From Diadema setosum (taxonomy: Eukaryota; Echinodermata; Echinoidea; Diadematoida; Diadematidae), in assembly GCF_964275005.1 (NCBI RefSeq), contig NC_092706.1, forward strand, positions 25,826,942-25,890,941: 64,000 nt of DNA. The letters run 5' to 3'. The translations under genes and the position numbers were made by a program. The notes beneath the pieces were generated by a model, which had not been told where the DNA came from, searched no databases, and saw nothing but the letters and a program-made list of their open reading frames with translations. Of this stretch, positions 51,675 through 59,840 are shown in pieces (the stretch's first letter is position 1; every line of letters begins with the position of its first letter).

Positions 51675-54600
51675 AAAGAAGGAACTTTCATGAAAACTTT
51701 GTGTGTGGGTCCATTTTAGACCTGTGAGGTGATCCGTGATGTCATCCCCTCATGTAATCTGCATATGAGATTACCATCAGTATCATTGTTTCGTGAAGAC
51801 AATCATGCAAAACTGCAAAATTAAGATAACTTTCCTTCAGGTGCGATTTGATGCAACCTCTTAACATTCTTTGTTAAGTGTTTTAATATCATTATTATAA
51901 ATAACATCATCATCATTATTATCTTAATGGCAGGGGTAGTAGTAGTATTCTAGTAGTAGTAGTAGAAGTAGTATTTCATGTTCTACTTTAATAGGAAAGT
52001 TAATTTCATGATGGTGTAGAAGTTATTTCGCATCCTGCTGGAAACGGCACTTACCCAAAATGGTGGTTTGAGTATCTAATCTTACTTCATTTTTACCTTA
52101 ATTAATGTTTTTAGGCTATCGACTTGGTTTTTTTTTTCGACCAAGGCATTCCGAGGGATTTAACCAAGATGTTATATTTATGTACACTCTAAAAGAATAA
52201 AAAGACCAGTTTTTATCACTCGAGTCTAAATATCTCTATTATTCAACATCTGGCAAATGTGTAGATCTATGTGTGTATGTTATTTGTCCATCTGAATCTC
52301 TTTTGTCAAGTCAATGTCAGTGTGAAAGAAATCAAGGCTTTGGGTATATTATTTTTTATCATCATGACGATTGGCATTGATTAAATGATAAAATTAATTG
52401 AATTCAAATCAAAATTAAAAAACAACGTTGTTGCATGGATTAAGAGCATTTTCAATCATCAGCTTGTGTCTTGATAAAGATTTGGCTTTTTTGTACATTT
52501 ACATATTTCAAATTGAGCAGATGAACATGGCAATACATCTCTCCATAATAACTATGACAAGAAGATGAAATGAAGAGTTTGTTCGCAAAAACCGATAAGT
52601 CCATATTTGCCAAATGGAGATATTTGCGATTAAAGGTCAAGAAAAAAAAGAAATTAATAAGAAAATATTTGCTTCTTTTGACCATAACTTCAAAAATGTA
52701 CCTTTATATCTAGTGAACAATATATCATTTAAAAGGTATTATTTTGTACTTTATTACAGAGACCGTACTTCAAAATCTTCAAAAATGGACTTATCGGTTT
52801 TTGCAAACAAACTATTCAAATCATCTATCTACGATGCCCTTCTTTAAGAATTGGAATATGCGCATGGGACGAGTGGTGTCATCCCAAATAAAGCTCAGCT
52901 TGTCAAAAAGATTTTTTTTTTCTTTTCGTTGTTTGTCAGATAAATATAATGAGGCTGTGTTGATGACTACATCATTATTGTGATACGTTCTTTATTACGC
53001 CTTGTAGTGACGCAATATCTTATAATTGACATCATGCACATACAGATAATCCGGGAGGTATATAAGAAGAAGAATACCAAAGCATCAGCGTATTCCCTTT
53101 CAACCTCTGACAACTGTTGTGTGATGATAGTATCCAAGGATAAACAATTTGGACAGGCCCAGCTTTATACTCGACAGGTTTAAAACGTCACGAAGGCACG
53201 ATCAGTATCGTTGCCAAGTTTGCAGTGCTTTAAATAGCTTTTCGGTTAAAGTGGGTTTTTTTTTCAATCCAGTGTTGCTTCTTCGTTTTCTCCTCCTCAC
53301 CTAATCATTTTAACATTGCTGCTCTTACTCTAATGTGGAAATTGCTACTTTATTTGTCACCATTCTTTATTCATTCTTCACTGTCCCTCTTTCCAGCCCC
53401 AACTTTTTTTCACTGTCGTTACCCCTTCTTCATTCTGTGTTTTTCTCCGTTTTCTGCACTTTCCTGCACTTAATATTTTCCAAAATATTTCACGTCATAA
53501 TGTAACTCTTCCTGTCAACGCTTGGTACTGAAATTAACACCGGAAACTGCAATTTGTCTTCAACATAAAGCTACCTCCAGTAATTGCCTTTATCACGGTA
53601 TAGCTCACTACACAGTTAAGTCTTTTAACATGTCTAAGCGCAATATCCGTGTCGCGTGCTATCCTACCTAAGAATGCTTAACTCAAGTCTCATCAAATTT
53701 TCGCTCCATCTTAGACACATCAAGTAAAAACTTTAAAGGGATGATATATTATTGTTGGAAATGAGGATTGGGCTTTTAACTTTTTTGTGAGATACCAAGA
53801 AACCGCTTATGAAATAGTACAAAGCATACCATTTTAAGAGGAATTAAAATTCTATTCGATGAAAATCGGTTTTGGAATGGCTAAGATATCCAAAAACAAA
53901 GTAAAACAAAGTGATTGTAATATAAGGTGGGTCCCGCCTTTTTATAGGATCGCTTTGTTTTGGATATTTCAGCCATTTCAAAACCAATTATTATCAAATA
54001 AACGTTGATTTCCTCTTGGAAATACATGTTTTCAGATTTCATAAGATGTTTCTCATTATCTAATCAAAACATTTTAGAAATATAAAGTTAGGTCTCAACC
54101 AAAACTATACGATCCCTTTAAGTACACTGGAATGAAAAGCTCGTTTTGCTTGGAATTGTTGTTATTCAATGTTAATGAAAGTGGAAAAATAACTAAATAT
54201 TTCTGTTTCTCTCTGGACTCGAGACTATACAGCTTTATGAGATGTAAGACGGTGATCTTGTTATCCATTCTGTGGAACTGATTTAACCTCCGGCAGTTTT
54301 CACAAGGCTTACGTCATGCATTTAATCCTTATCGAGTAGCGTTGCCAATTTATGCAACAAAATCACGCGTGCAAATTAAGTTGTTGCACTATGAAAACCA
54401 TGCTCCTCTGGTTTTAGATTGTTTACATTTTTGTTGTTTAAAATTTGTCGCTTGGCAGTTACTATTACAGTGACATTAAATCTTGTTCGAGAAATTCGAG
54501 GTTGTAAATGATATTTGGGAAGTTGCCTGCATTTTCTGTACGGAGGAATGAAGACATGACAAAGAAAACAATGCAATGCAAAACTTGTGACTATCTAATC

Positions 54601-55137
54601 ATGGTTACATTACTTTCAAACAAGACGAACAATTAAACACAATTGTATCAGGGCGACACATTATACCAGCAGTAACCTAATCCTTAACAGTCTGTGGAAT
54701 CTCCATTTTATCTTTGCTGTGGTTATGGTAAACGTTCAATGTGTGATTACTAAGACATGAGAGCATTTTGGGGCAAGTAAGTCTCATAGTGTTAGTAATA
54801 TGGAAAGCATACTTTAACTTGAAACACAGACTAAGAAGATGCAAACTGACGGGAACTTCGTTTAAAACTTCATAGTATCTTTAACCATTTGTATCCTTTA
54901 CTCCATAGCATTGTGCACACTGTCCAAAGTTCCTGACACAAAAGAGGTTAACTTAAAAAAAAAAAGCAGTCTTTTCTAAATCGTTCATTACACAAAAATG
55001 TGGTATAGGACTTAATACGGTATAGGTTACTCACCTCCGCATATTGCATATTCTGTGTGCACAAGAATAAGGTAGACGGCGATCATTAGAGTCCAAAAGT
55101 TCCTGCAGACGGCAGTGGGAATGTCCCTTATCTCCAT
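24479..55137 (-). CDS. Gene 1: SRCR-WSC-Sushi type I membrane receptor (8 exons)
   Basis: The coding sequence joins, in transcription order, 55137-55035, 43827-43588, 32265-32179, 31564-31274, 29850-29662, 27990-27922, 26051-25955 and 25004-24479. The total is 1602 nt, 533 residues plus TGA, with no internal stop. Every junction is GT-AG. The first six introns are phase 1 and the last is phase 2. Domains: signal peptide 1-34, SRCR about 36-143, WSC 144-240, Sushi 241-303, stalk 304-327, TM about 330-351, cytoplasmic tail 352-533. The predicted product is a type I plasma-membrane protein with a ligand-binding ectodomain; the ligand is unknown. The tail holds YYQM at 459-462, which fits the YxxM consensus for PI3-kinase p85 SH2 binding (known motif; its use here is inferred). 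I recognise no named orthologue. Transcript evidence could add UTR exons or alternative exons. Confidence 0.87.
25005..25954 (-). other. Gene 1 intron 7
   Basis: Phase-2 intron with a poly-G run near 25097-25109. No repeat family or exon was recognised. Confidence 0.75.
25955..26051 (-). CDS. Gene 1 exon 7: transmembrane helix
   Basis: A 97-nt exon from acceptor TCCATGCAG to donor AA|GTAAGT, phase 1 in and phase 2 out, residues 327-358. It encodes LSVGMVVGGVSLLFLIVFIA followed by FTIACCKTRKK: a single hydrophobic span of about 22 residues with an internal GG, then Cys-Cys (possible palmitoylation) and a basic stop-transfer. The basic cluster on the C-terminal side gives type I topology, which agrees with the cleavable leader in exon 1. 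It is too short to be seen as a long open frame. Confidence 0.87.
26700..27270. mobile_element. TTAA foldback MITE, family A, copy 4
   Basis: TTAAAGTACAAGTTTACCTT at the left and AGGTGAACTTGTCCTTTAA at the right, with the same hairpin body as copies 1 and 2. It lies in gene 1 intron 6 (26052-27921). Confidence 0.88.
27300..27730. repeat. GGA-rich tract and (ATT)n array
   Basis: Purine-rich AGGAGGAGGA repeats at about 27300-27560, where the unit GAAGATGACGCATAAAA recurs, then (ATT)n at 27618-27681. The apparent open frames on both strands are low-complexity artefacts. Confidence 0.85.
27922..27990 (-). CDS. Gene 1 exon 6: membrane-proximal Ser/Thr stalk
   Basis: A 69-nt exon with acceptor GACCAACAG and donor GAGG|GTAAGTG, phase 1 at both ends. 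It encodes residues 304-326, reading PVPTTTVASTTEEASMGGEQ and then KLE. It is rich in Thr and Ser, as expected of an O-glycosylated stalk between the Sushi domain and the membrane. It was found by needing a phase-1 link between exons 5 and 7, and it joins both without a stop. Its small size and low complexity make it the least certain exon of this gene. Confidence 0.75.
28110..28129. repeat. Poly-G homopolymer
   Basis: A run of about 20 G in gene 1 intron 5. Confidence 0.9.
28159..28262. repeat. Dispersed repeat with (TTTG)n tail, copy 2
   Basis: Matches the element at 23964 in order and orientation. Confidence 0.6.
28798..28889. repeat. Short 90-bp dispersed repeat, family D, copy 1
   Basis: TTAATCCTTTGCCTGCTCTG at the left, ATTGTACACACTGTTCAAAG in the middle, and CACGTAAAGGGTTAA at the right. 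The ends form a small TIR. Other copies lie at 45414 and 54881. Confidence 0.75.
29662..29850 (-). CDS. Gene 1 exon 5: Sushi/CCP domain
   Basis: A 189-nt exon from acceptor CTGCTCTCAG to donor GTCC|GTATGT, phase 1 at both ends, residues 241-303. This is one complete complement-control-protein module. Cysteines C246, C272, C286 and C302 and Trp295 (GYDWNDASPIC) match the four-Cys plus Trp Sushi pattern, as does FGASVTYKCDEDY in the middle. Sushi modules are protein-interaction beads typical of complement regulators and adhesion receptors. A poly-G tract lies just upstream of the acceptor. Related intron segments flank the exon on both sides (see findings). Confidence 0.9.
29851..31273 (-). other. 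Gene 1 intron 4 with GT, TTG and GAT arrays
   Basis: Contains (GT)n at 30582-30609, (TTG)n at 30616-30660, and long (GAT)n arrays at 31001-31050 and 31142-31210. The 30480-30560 segment resembles 29455-29580 on the other side of the Sushi exon. Confidence 0.8.
31274..31564 (-). CDS. Gene 1 exon 4: WSC domain
   Basis: A 291-nt exon from acceptor TTTACATAG to donor GATA|GTACGT, phase 1 at both ends, residues 144-240. It starts LPGYKGCYK and has eight cysteines in the WSC order: GCY, SCLAFC, HCHCW, HCLWHC and LCGG. WSC is a putative carbohydrate-binding module found in fungal wall sensors, polycystin-1 and Kremen (family knowledge). Sequons NLT and NES are present. The open frame continues past the donor into GAT-repeat intron, which would give a poly-His and poly-Ile run and is not expected to be protein. 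Confidence 0.9.
31565..32178 (-). other. Gene 1 intron 3
   Basis: AT-rich, with a small palindromic cluster of TATGTACATAAT units near 31990-32045. Nothing else recognised. Confidence 0.7.
32179..32265 (-). CDS. Gene 1 exon 3: C-terminal half of SRCR domain
   Basis: This short 87-nt exon lies between TTCCTCCCAG and CAAC|GTAAGG, phase 1 at both ends, and encodes residues 115-143. It reads DAPDLMHCSNST, then NIRPCSSEREAGAICQ, the typical end of an SRCR domain with C122, C132 and C142. With exon 2 this gives six cysteines over two exons. That is the group A SRCR pattern; group B has eight cysteines, usually in one exon. NST at 124-126 is an N-glycosylation sequon. The exon is too short to stand out as an open frame. 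Confidence 0.87.
32266..34916 (-). other. Gene 1 intron 2, first part
   Basis: No exon found. TTCAATTCAATTCAAAT near 33037-33051 is the kind of tail left by LINE/SINE 3' ends in this window. The plus-strand open frame at 33740-34162 has no recognisable domain. Confidence 0.6.
34917..35990. repeat. AACGTT/GACGT-rich foldback region
   Basis: Dense repeats of AACGTTTT, AAAACGTT, GAACGTTCTAGACGG, GGACGTCC and CAAAACGTCCAAAT in both orientations. They form many overlapping inverted repeats with an AT-rich middle (35170-35600). It resembles a decayed foldback transposon; no protein is encoded. Confidence 0.7.
36400..37680 (-). pseudogene. Decayed LINE reverse transcriptase (CR1/L2/Jockey-like)
   Basis: On the minus strand the RT core can be read in broken pieces. 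The order is LSKAFDNIDHKALEE (about 37640-37595), RGPAY then WFKSNSSDRGQFVC (about 37345-37280), NIQCGVRQGSILGPLL (about 37260-37210), the catalytic block SADDTTVSLS (about 37160-37135), GKTNFIHFK (about 37030-37000), LSLDKLDYTYL, and HTDPAF near 36640. Several in-frame stops and frameshifts occur, and a family C MITE sits between the first two blocks. The order of RT motifs is canonical for non-LTR elements. The clade is inferred from motif style only. Confidence 0.85.
37376..37594. mobile_element. TIR MITE, family C, copy 3, right-truncated
   Basis: Begins GTGAAGAGTTTGTTCGCAAA. It lacks most of the right TIR, being deleted between CTTCAAA and CTCTTCA. It also has a 3-bp internal deletion. 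It is inserted in the dead LINE. Confidence 0.85.
38917..39060 (+). mobile_element. AT array and LINE 3'-end fragment
   Basis: (AT)n at 38917-38955 is followed by CTTCCAAAACATCTTAAAGC (reading LPKHLKAHLF then stop) and AAAGCGCATTGGAAC, GTGCCATATAATG. This is the usual form of LINE C-termini and 3' UTRs. Confidence 0.55.
40664..40694. repeat. CA microsatellite
   Basis: (CA)n run. Near 40815-40850 a GATTTGATTTGATTT tract is followed by ATTTCCACTTTGTGTTTACA, matched at 59255-59297; this is probably a shared SINE-like end. Confidence 0.9.
43588..43827 (-). CDS. Gene 1 exon 2: N-terminal half of SRCR domain
   Basis: The acceptor TTTCTCAG precedes the exon, and the donor CCAG|GTTTGTA ends it. It is 240 nt, phase 1 at both ends. 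It encodes residues 35-114, with the SRCR signature GRVEVAYENN, then GMWASVCGDGW, then ACNEAGFPG, then LTNVDCEP. Cysteines are C66, C79 and C112. SRCR modules mediate binding of proteins or microbial surfaces in scavenger receptors (family knowledge). The domain is incomplete here and finishes in exon 3, 11.3 kb away. The hydrophobic stretch read upstream of the acceptor in the same frame is intron sequence, not a second signal peptide. Confidence 0.9.
44837..45379. mobile_element. MITE with ACACTGCAAAAA / TTTTTACAGTGT ends
   Basis: The left end ACACTGCAAAAAGTCCGGTG pairs with the right end ACCGATGTTTTTACAGTGT. Inside, TGGTGTTA/TAACACCA units recur in both orientations (44895-44930, 45070-45350). 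Confidence 0.82.
45414..45503. repeat. Short dispersed repeat, family D, copy 2
   Basis: TTAACCCTTTGTTTACTCTG, GTTGTACACACTGTCCAGAG, GGCACACAGGGTT. Confidence 0.75.
45664..46442 (-). mobile_element. LINE 3' end, minus strand, with C-terminal ORF remnant
   Basis: On the minus strand from about 46440 the sequence reads RTRTLLAQKTIVFTG, PKFWNDLPADLIN, FKQKLKSML, EYNQPD and then TAG at 46287-46285. The G-x-x-WN-x-LP and FK-x-LK signatures are the conserved C-terminus of CR1/L2-type LINE proteins. About 620 bases of 3' UTR end in a TTGAATTGAATTGAATT tail (seen in plus orientation) at 45674-45692. It is 5'-truncated. Confidence 0.85.
46704..47065 (-). mobile_element. TTAA element, family B, copy 3 (inverted, nested)
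   Basis: TTAAAGGTCTTG at the left and ATTATGCCTTTAA at the right. It is an uninterrupted copy in reverse orientation inside copy 2, and serves as the empty-site reference for the MITE at 7180. Confidence 0.85.
47541..47645. repeat. (TTAG)n then (TTTG)n microsatellite
   Basis: Two adjoining tetranucleotide arrays. Confidence 0.92.
48039..48062. repeat. Poly-C homopolymer
   Basis: A run of more than 20 C; (GT)n with GC steps follows at 48157-48232. Confidence 0.92.
50780..51085 (+). mobile_element. LINE 3' end with C-terminal ORF remnant, first of two
   Basis: From 50809 the sequence reads NSFLVRFYNKKI, then ERTFSYAGSVVWNNLPKQLR, then FRRKLKTELFQL and stop at 51000. AG-x-x-VWN-x-LP and RRKLKTELF are LINE C-terminus hallmarks. 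The 3' UTR ends TACAGCGCTTTGATCAGG and GCGCTCAATAA. The 5' part is missing. Confidence 0.85.
51095..51605 (+). mobile_element. LINE 3' end with C-terminal ORF remnant, second of two
   Basis: Reads HYNLRNHENILNLPKPKSTI, SVSRLFNTLPTETRSL, ITAFSRAIS and stop at about 51296. The HYNLR...LFNTLP order is another LINE C-terminus of a different family from its neighbour. The 3' UTR ends in AAATAAATAAATTCAATTCA. Confidence 0.82.
51611..51673. repeat. (ATT)n microsatellite
   Basis: Directly follows the LINE tail. Confidence 0.95.
52570..52818. mobile_element. TIR MITE, family C, copy 4
   Basis: Same ends as copy 1, with the right end diverged (ACTATTCAAATC). A one-base deletion in the AAGAAAAAAAAGAAATT region shifts the reading frame relative to the other copies. 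Confidence 0.88.
53733..54121. mobile_element. TTAA foldback MITE, family H
   Basis: TTAAAGGGATGATATATTAT at the left pairs with ATACGATCCCTTTAA at the right. The inner arms GAAAATCGGTTTTGGAATGG and CCATTTCAAAACCAATTATT also pair, as do the CAAAACAAAG/CTTTGTTTTG parts. Confidence 0.85.
54881..54951. repeat. Short dispersed repeat, family D, copy 3
   Basis: TTAACCATTTGTATCCTTTA, ATTGTGCACACTGTCCAAAG, GACACAAAAGAGGTTAA. Confidence 0.72.
55035..55137 (-). CDS. Gene 1 exon 1: start codon and signal peptide
   Basis: The ATG at 55137-55135 opens a 34-residue leader: MEIRDIPTAVCRNFW, then a hydrophobic core TLMIAVYLILV, then HTEYAICG, which suits signal peptidase cleavage. The exon ends at 55035, followed by a strong donor GTGAGT in phase 1. 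The split codon completes as Glu with exon 2. A longer open frame overlaps this exon (to 55261) in another register, but it lacks a leader and does not join the domain exons. The 5' UTR and promoter were not located. Confidence 0.82.
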
Positions 55138-56462
55138 TATTTTCCTTTGCAAGTTCTTCTAACTGCGATTCCAAGAAGAGTACGTAGTTTATCCCCCTAA
55201 ACTGTCGAAAACAGGCTCCGGGGAAAATAAAAAAAGACCACCAATATTCAAATGTACTCACGAGACTGGCGAACGGATTTCTCTCTCCACCAAGAGAAAA
55301 TTATATCACTGGTTGACATTAAAGTTCACGCCCACAAAGTTGACCTTTCTTTCATGTCTTGTCTCTTTTACATATAAATGTACACGTTCTGATGGGACTA
55401 GGCCGGGTATTGATGGCGGTCCTTGCCAAAAAGAACAACTTCACTGTCGAAGAACAAGGAACAATGATGATTTTCCCCGAGATTATGGCTCAGTCCAAAT
55501 CTGTGATCCAGTCTGTCACATGGTGAAAAATCCTCAGCTTTAATACTTAGAATATCACAAGAAGAAACATGAGACCAAAGCACGAAGGCGCTTTCGGAAG
55601 GAGAATAAGAAAGGGTAGTTGAACTCCCCCGAAATGTTCAGGTACTAGGGTAGTTATGCGGTCTGAAGACAGTCCATCCCTCTATGACGTAACGATATGC
55701 TCACGATGACTGTGTGTACTGCGGTCATCTGAACTTTTCCTTGCTGTAAGAAACGTTGGTTCTTATAAAAAGTCTCACTTACACAGAAATGAAAATTCTA
55801 AATGTTTGAACAAAACAAAACAAGACGAGATGTTGATCTTACACTTTGCGCACAATCCTCTGACAGGCATGGAACCTCTGTGAAAATTTGATGTTGGATC
55901 GTTACCTTTTTACGTTCCTTTCATTCGTCAACTTTACTGTGCACTTGCGTTGGCTCCGACAACTTCTCGTTTTACGCTCAATCCAGCACAATGGCCTATG
56001 ACCGACGATTTTCACAGCTCTAACGAAGTTCAAATATGTTATTTTCAGAGACCAACATCACATCAGTTATGTATCGCGAAATATTCATGTAATTCCCTTG
56101 TAAAAGTGAGAGTTTGGAGGAGTGTACATGCTGAACTTTTCACTTGGTTGTTGCCAGCGTTTAAAGTTTCGCAAAGTTCTCGCAGTGCTATAAGCGAACA
56201 CTCGCGTAGACCAAGTGGCCTTTATTTCTGTTCTTTTTTCCCCCGCACCCTGAAGCTCGCAGTTCTTGCTATGGATTTCCTTCCTGCCCCACAGACACGC
56301 GCCCCTGTCCCCGAGAGAACGGGGCAAGACGAGGGGTGACGATGCGTCAGAGTGACATCACCAGTCACGAAGAGTCACAAGCATATAGCAGCCCGTTCGT
56401 CCCTGACTCCTTGTCTGTGTTGTATTCATTATTACATCTCCTTATCTCTCTATTCATCTGCG
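55138..56462. other. Upstream flank of gene 1
   Basis: Should hold the promoter and any 5' UTR exon, but no clear TATA box or initiator was identified. Open frames here (55313-55543, 55950-56339 plus; 56085-56327 minus) show no domain. Confidence 0.5.
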
Positions 56463-56509
<47 letters not shown>

Positions 56510-56691
56510 ATATATATATATATCTATCTATTATTTGTCTATCTAGCTATCTAGCTATCTATCTATATACCTATCTATCTGTCTATGTGTTTATCTGTTG
56601 TCTGTTTTAGTCTCTGTTTTTCTATTTATCGGTCTGTCCTTCTGTCTGTCTTTTATTTGTCTTTCTTTCTGTTATAACCTATATACATATA

Positions 56692-56740
<49 letters not shown>

Positions 56741-57097
56741 TTGTTCTCTTTGTCTATCAATTGTCTTTCTCTTTTTCTGTTTATCTGTCTTTCTGTCTGT
56801 CTATCTATCTGTCCTATAAATTCTGTTCTATGAATACTTATATCTCTTGAATTATGCATCCATCTTTCATTTATTAAGAAGAGATCATCTATCTATATAC
56901 AATGATGTCGTTTTTATTTCCTTGGCCTGTCCACATATGTTCGATGATACCATAATCCCTACTCTAAATTGTCTCTATCTGTCCTGCTATTTCTCTGCTT
57001 AGCTACCTCGTGATCTCGCTTGTTTCCGTTACACTATTTACAATTATATCTGCTATACTTTCCTGCTATGTTGACAACTATACCATCTCATCTCTCT

Positions 57098-57145
<48 letters not shown>

Positions 57146-57172
57146 TTATCTATTTATCTATTTATCTATCTC
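56463..57172. repeat. CTAT and AT microsatellite cluster
   Basis: (CTAT)n at 56463-56590 with variants, (TA)n at 56690-56738, mixed CTGT/CTTT to about 56815, and (CTAT)n again at 57098-57172. Confidence 0.93.
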
Positions 57173-59041
57173 TTCCTCTCTATAATAGTTGTCAATTCAA
57201 AGGCAAATTTTTTCTTATCTATCACCAAGATACTCTATTAATTCAAAGCGTTGCATGATTCACGAGCTGAAGTTGTGAGCCAATGTTAGTTCAATTCAAT
57301 TCAATTCATTTTTTATTTCATACTTCTCGTATATGAATATCACATCAGAAATGATAATACAGGTTCTTTTACCTTGTAAACAATGTGCAAAAAAAAAAAA
57401 ACCAACCGAACAATAATTATACATGGTAATAACACATCAATTGTAATGATAACTGGTCGAAATCGAATGGGGTTGAACAAAGAGAAGTATGACCGGGGCC
57501 TACATGAGAGCAAGCTTGTTTGGCTGTAAACCTCGAGTGGTCAGTGTTTGTGAAAAAGAAACGGAGAACGGATATAAGAAGATAAGACCAGGCGAGTTAA
57601 TGGTGCCAAATAAGAAGAGCGGGGTATACCTATGTGATTAAAAAAGAAGAAGAAAAAAAGACTACAATAAAATGTGAACCATTATTGTGGCCGAGCTATA
57701 TGGCTATACAAAATTTGTACTTAAGAACCATTATTGTGGCCGAGTTTATATCAACAATATATCTCCAAAAAAAAATTATCATGAACTCCTCAGAAGGAAA
57801 TAAAAATCAACAAGACAGACAGAGCAAAACAAAAACAAAAATCTTCATGTTTGATACATAATGTTCTTTTTAGCATTTTAACAGAAATTCAGATTCTTAC
57901 TAGATTAAGATGATGCATTCTTTTTTTTAGTTTAAACCCATGTTTGTAATAGAAAATCACTGTTATATCTTTCTTCAGTTTAAATTAATTTATGTTTCTA
58001 TGAAATACATAAACACTCATTTCCTCTTTCAGATCTAATTAATGTTTTCATTAAAACCCTTATTGGACCTTGGAATGCTCGCCACTGTCATTTGATTAAG
58101 ACCTAGATTCCATTGCTCTTGAATGGATTATATTCCTCTACACTGGGGGATGTGTTACATGAAGTATCCCTTCGTTTCTCGTAATCCAGACAGTAATATT
58201 ATATCTGTTCCTCCCTAGGACTGTATCTTATTTCACAAACAGATGAACCATTCATTTGTATGACATGTAAACTCATTTCTCCCTTCGTCGGAACATATTC
58301 AAAGCTGATTTATATCAGGGAGTTCATCTCTCTGTTTATATGTAGCAAAATATAGCGGTATCATAATTTGTGCTTAGCGTGCAACAATGTTTTAGTGAAA
58401 ATTACACGTAGGCCCTGTTTTGTTTTACAAAAAGTGAAAAACAACCATTAATGCAATGCAATACAGAGCAGTAAGTTGAATAGAAATCAAATTAAATTGA
58501 TTAAAATGAAACAGAATGAGGAGAAAGGAAATGAATTTAAAAGAGAAGCAGCATAGATGTGATATTTGATGGTACAAAGTTAAGTTGGGTACAATTTGCC
58601 AACATTAGTGAAGACATTTAAAAAGACATGTGTTTTATCCTGGTGTGTAACGGAATGCAATATAGAAACGTTATCTATATAATGATTATACTTTCCTAGT
58701 TATTTGTCCAGTGTTGCTCTTCAAAATTCTTAGAATAAGGTTCTTTTAGTCCAACGTCTTTCATACAATGTGTGCAAAGAAAGCATTACAATACCAAATT
58801 CTCTGGTTATGCTTACTCATGAAGTCTTGTGTAATGAAATTTGAATTAATTAAAATGGGGAGAGGCAGAGGGTTAAGGAATATAAAGTGCAATGTTAATC
58901 TCTTTAATCCTTTTAAGTCTTATGAGTAATCTGGAACAGGTGTCCACAAAAAGAACAGGCAATGCGTAGAGCTACTTTCAAGCTGCAGCAATATGCACAT
59001 AATCATGACAGTACTGTGGCTGCGGTAGTAGCACATAGTTT

Positions 59042-59043
<2 letters not shown>
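57173..59043. other. AT-rich gene-free stretch
   Basis: Only LINE/SINE-like tails (TTCAATTCAATTCAATTCAT at 57290) and a small duplication of AACCATTATTGTGGCCGAG (57678, 57726). No gene recognised. Confidence 0.6.

Positions 59044-59094
<51 letters not shown>
59044..59094. repeat. CA microsatellite
   Basis: About 24 CA units. Confidence 0.95.
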
Positions 59095-59096
<2 letters not shown>

Positions 59097-59840
59097 TCGC
59101 ACACATATATGCCTACAGTACTGTGATTTCCGTTCGTTCTGTTGTAAAACTAGAAAACGTACTCCTGTTTCTATTACACACGCTCACACAAACACAAACA
59201 TAATCATAAACTATCCTTCACAAGAATAGTTATTCATTCATGACACCAATATTGATTGATTGATTGATTTGGATTTATTTCCACTTTGTGTTCACAGAAG
59301 TATGGAACAAATATTACTGACTTTTTCAATTCAATTTGAATGAATTTATTGGGAATTTTCTGCATTGAATGTATATTACAAATGAAATACAGTCATTTTT
59401 TTTTTGTTTTCAAGACAATAAAACATACAGTGTGTACATCCGAACATAACTGAATATACGTGTGCAAATTGAAGAAAGGAATAGGAGAACACGTCAATTG
59501 GGAATCATTCGGGATAAAATGAATCAAATGATCTGACTGAATTATGGCACATGTATTGGGAGTTTGAATGCAGAAGACTGTCGTCAAATAAGCATATAGC
59601 TTGAAGATACGACAGCCTTGAAAGAGAAGAAAAAAGAAAATGTGAAAACATACATCATGTATACTTATCGAAAACAAAAGAAAAGAAAAAAACAGAGTCA
59701 TTCTGGCATTCTGGCATCACATTGCGATAACAAAAACTGTATAGACACTATTATGTACAGAGAATGAGGTGAGTGAGGTGAGTGCTGGTGCAGTGTCCGG
59801 TAAGGTTCGTAGTACACACTTTTCTCTCTTTTTATTATTT

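Larger units (their letters stand above)
43828..55034 (-). other. Gene 1 intron 1 (11.2 kb)
   Basis: Between the signal-peptide exon and SRCR exon 2. It is packed with repeats annotated separately: 44837, 45414, 45593, 50770-51600, 52570, 53733 and 54881. No further coding exon in phase 1 was recognised. Confidence 0.8.

Noticed and set aside
55950..56339. 129-codon plus-strand open frame upstream of gene 1
   Set aside because: Starts with TTG, has no domain, and the opposite strand is equally open. It may only reflect locally higher GC near a promoter.
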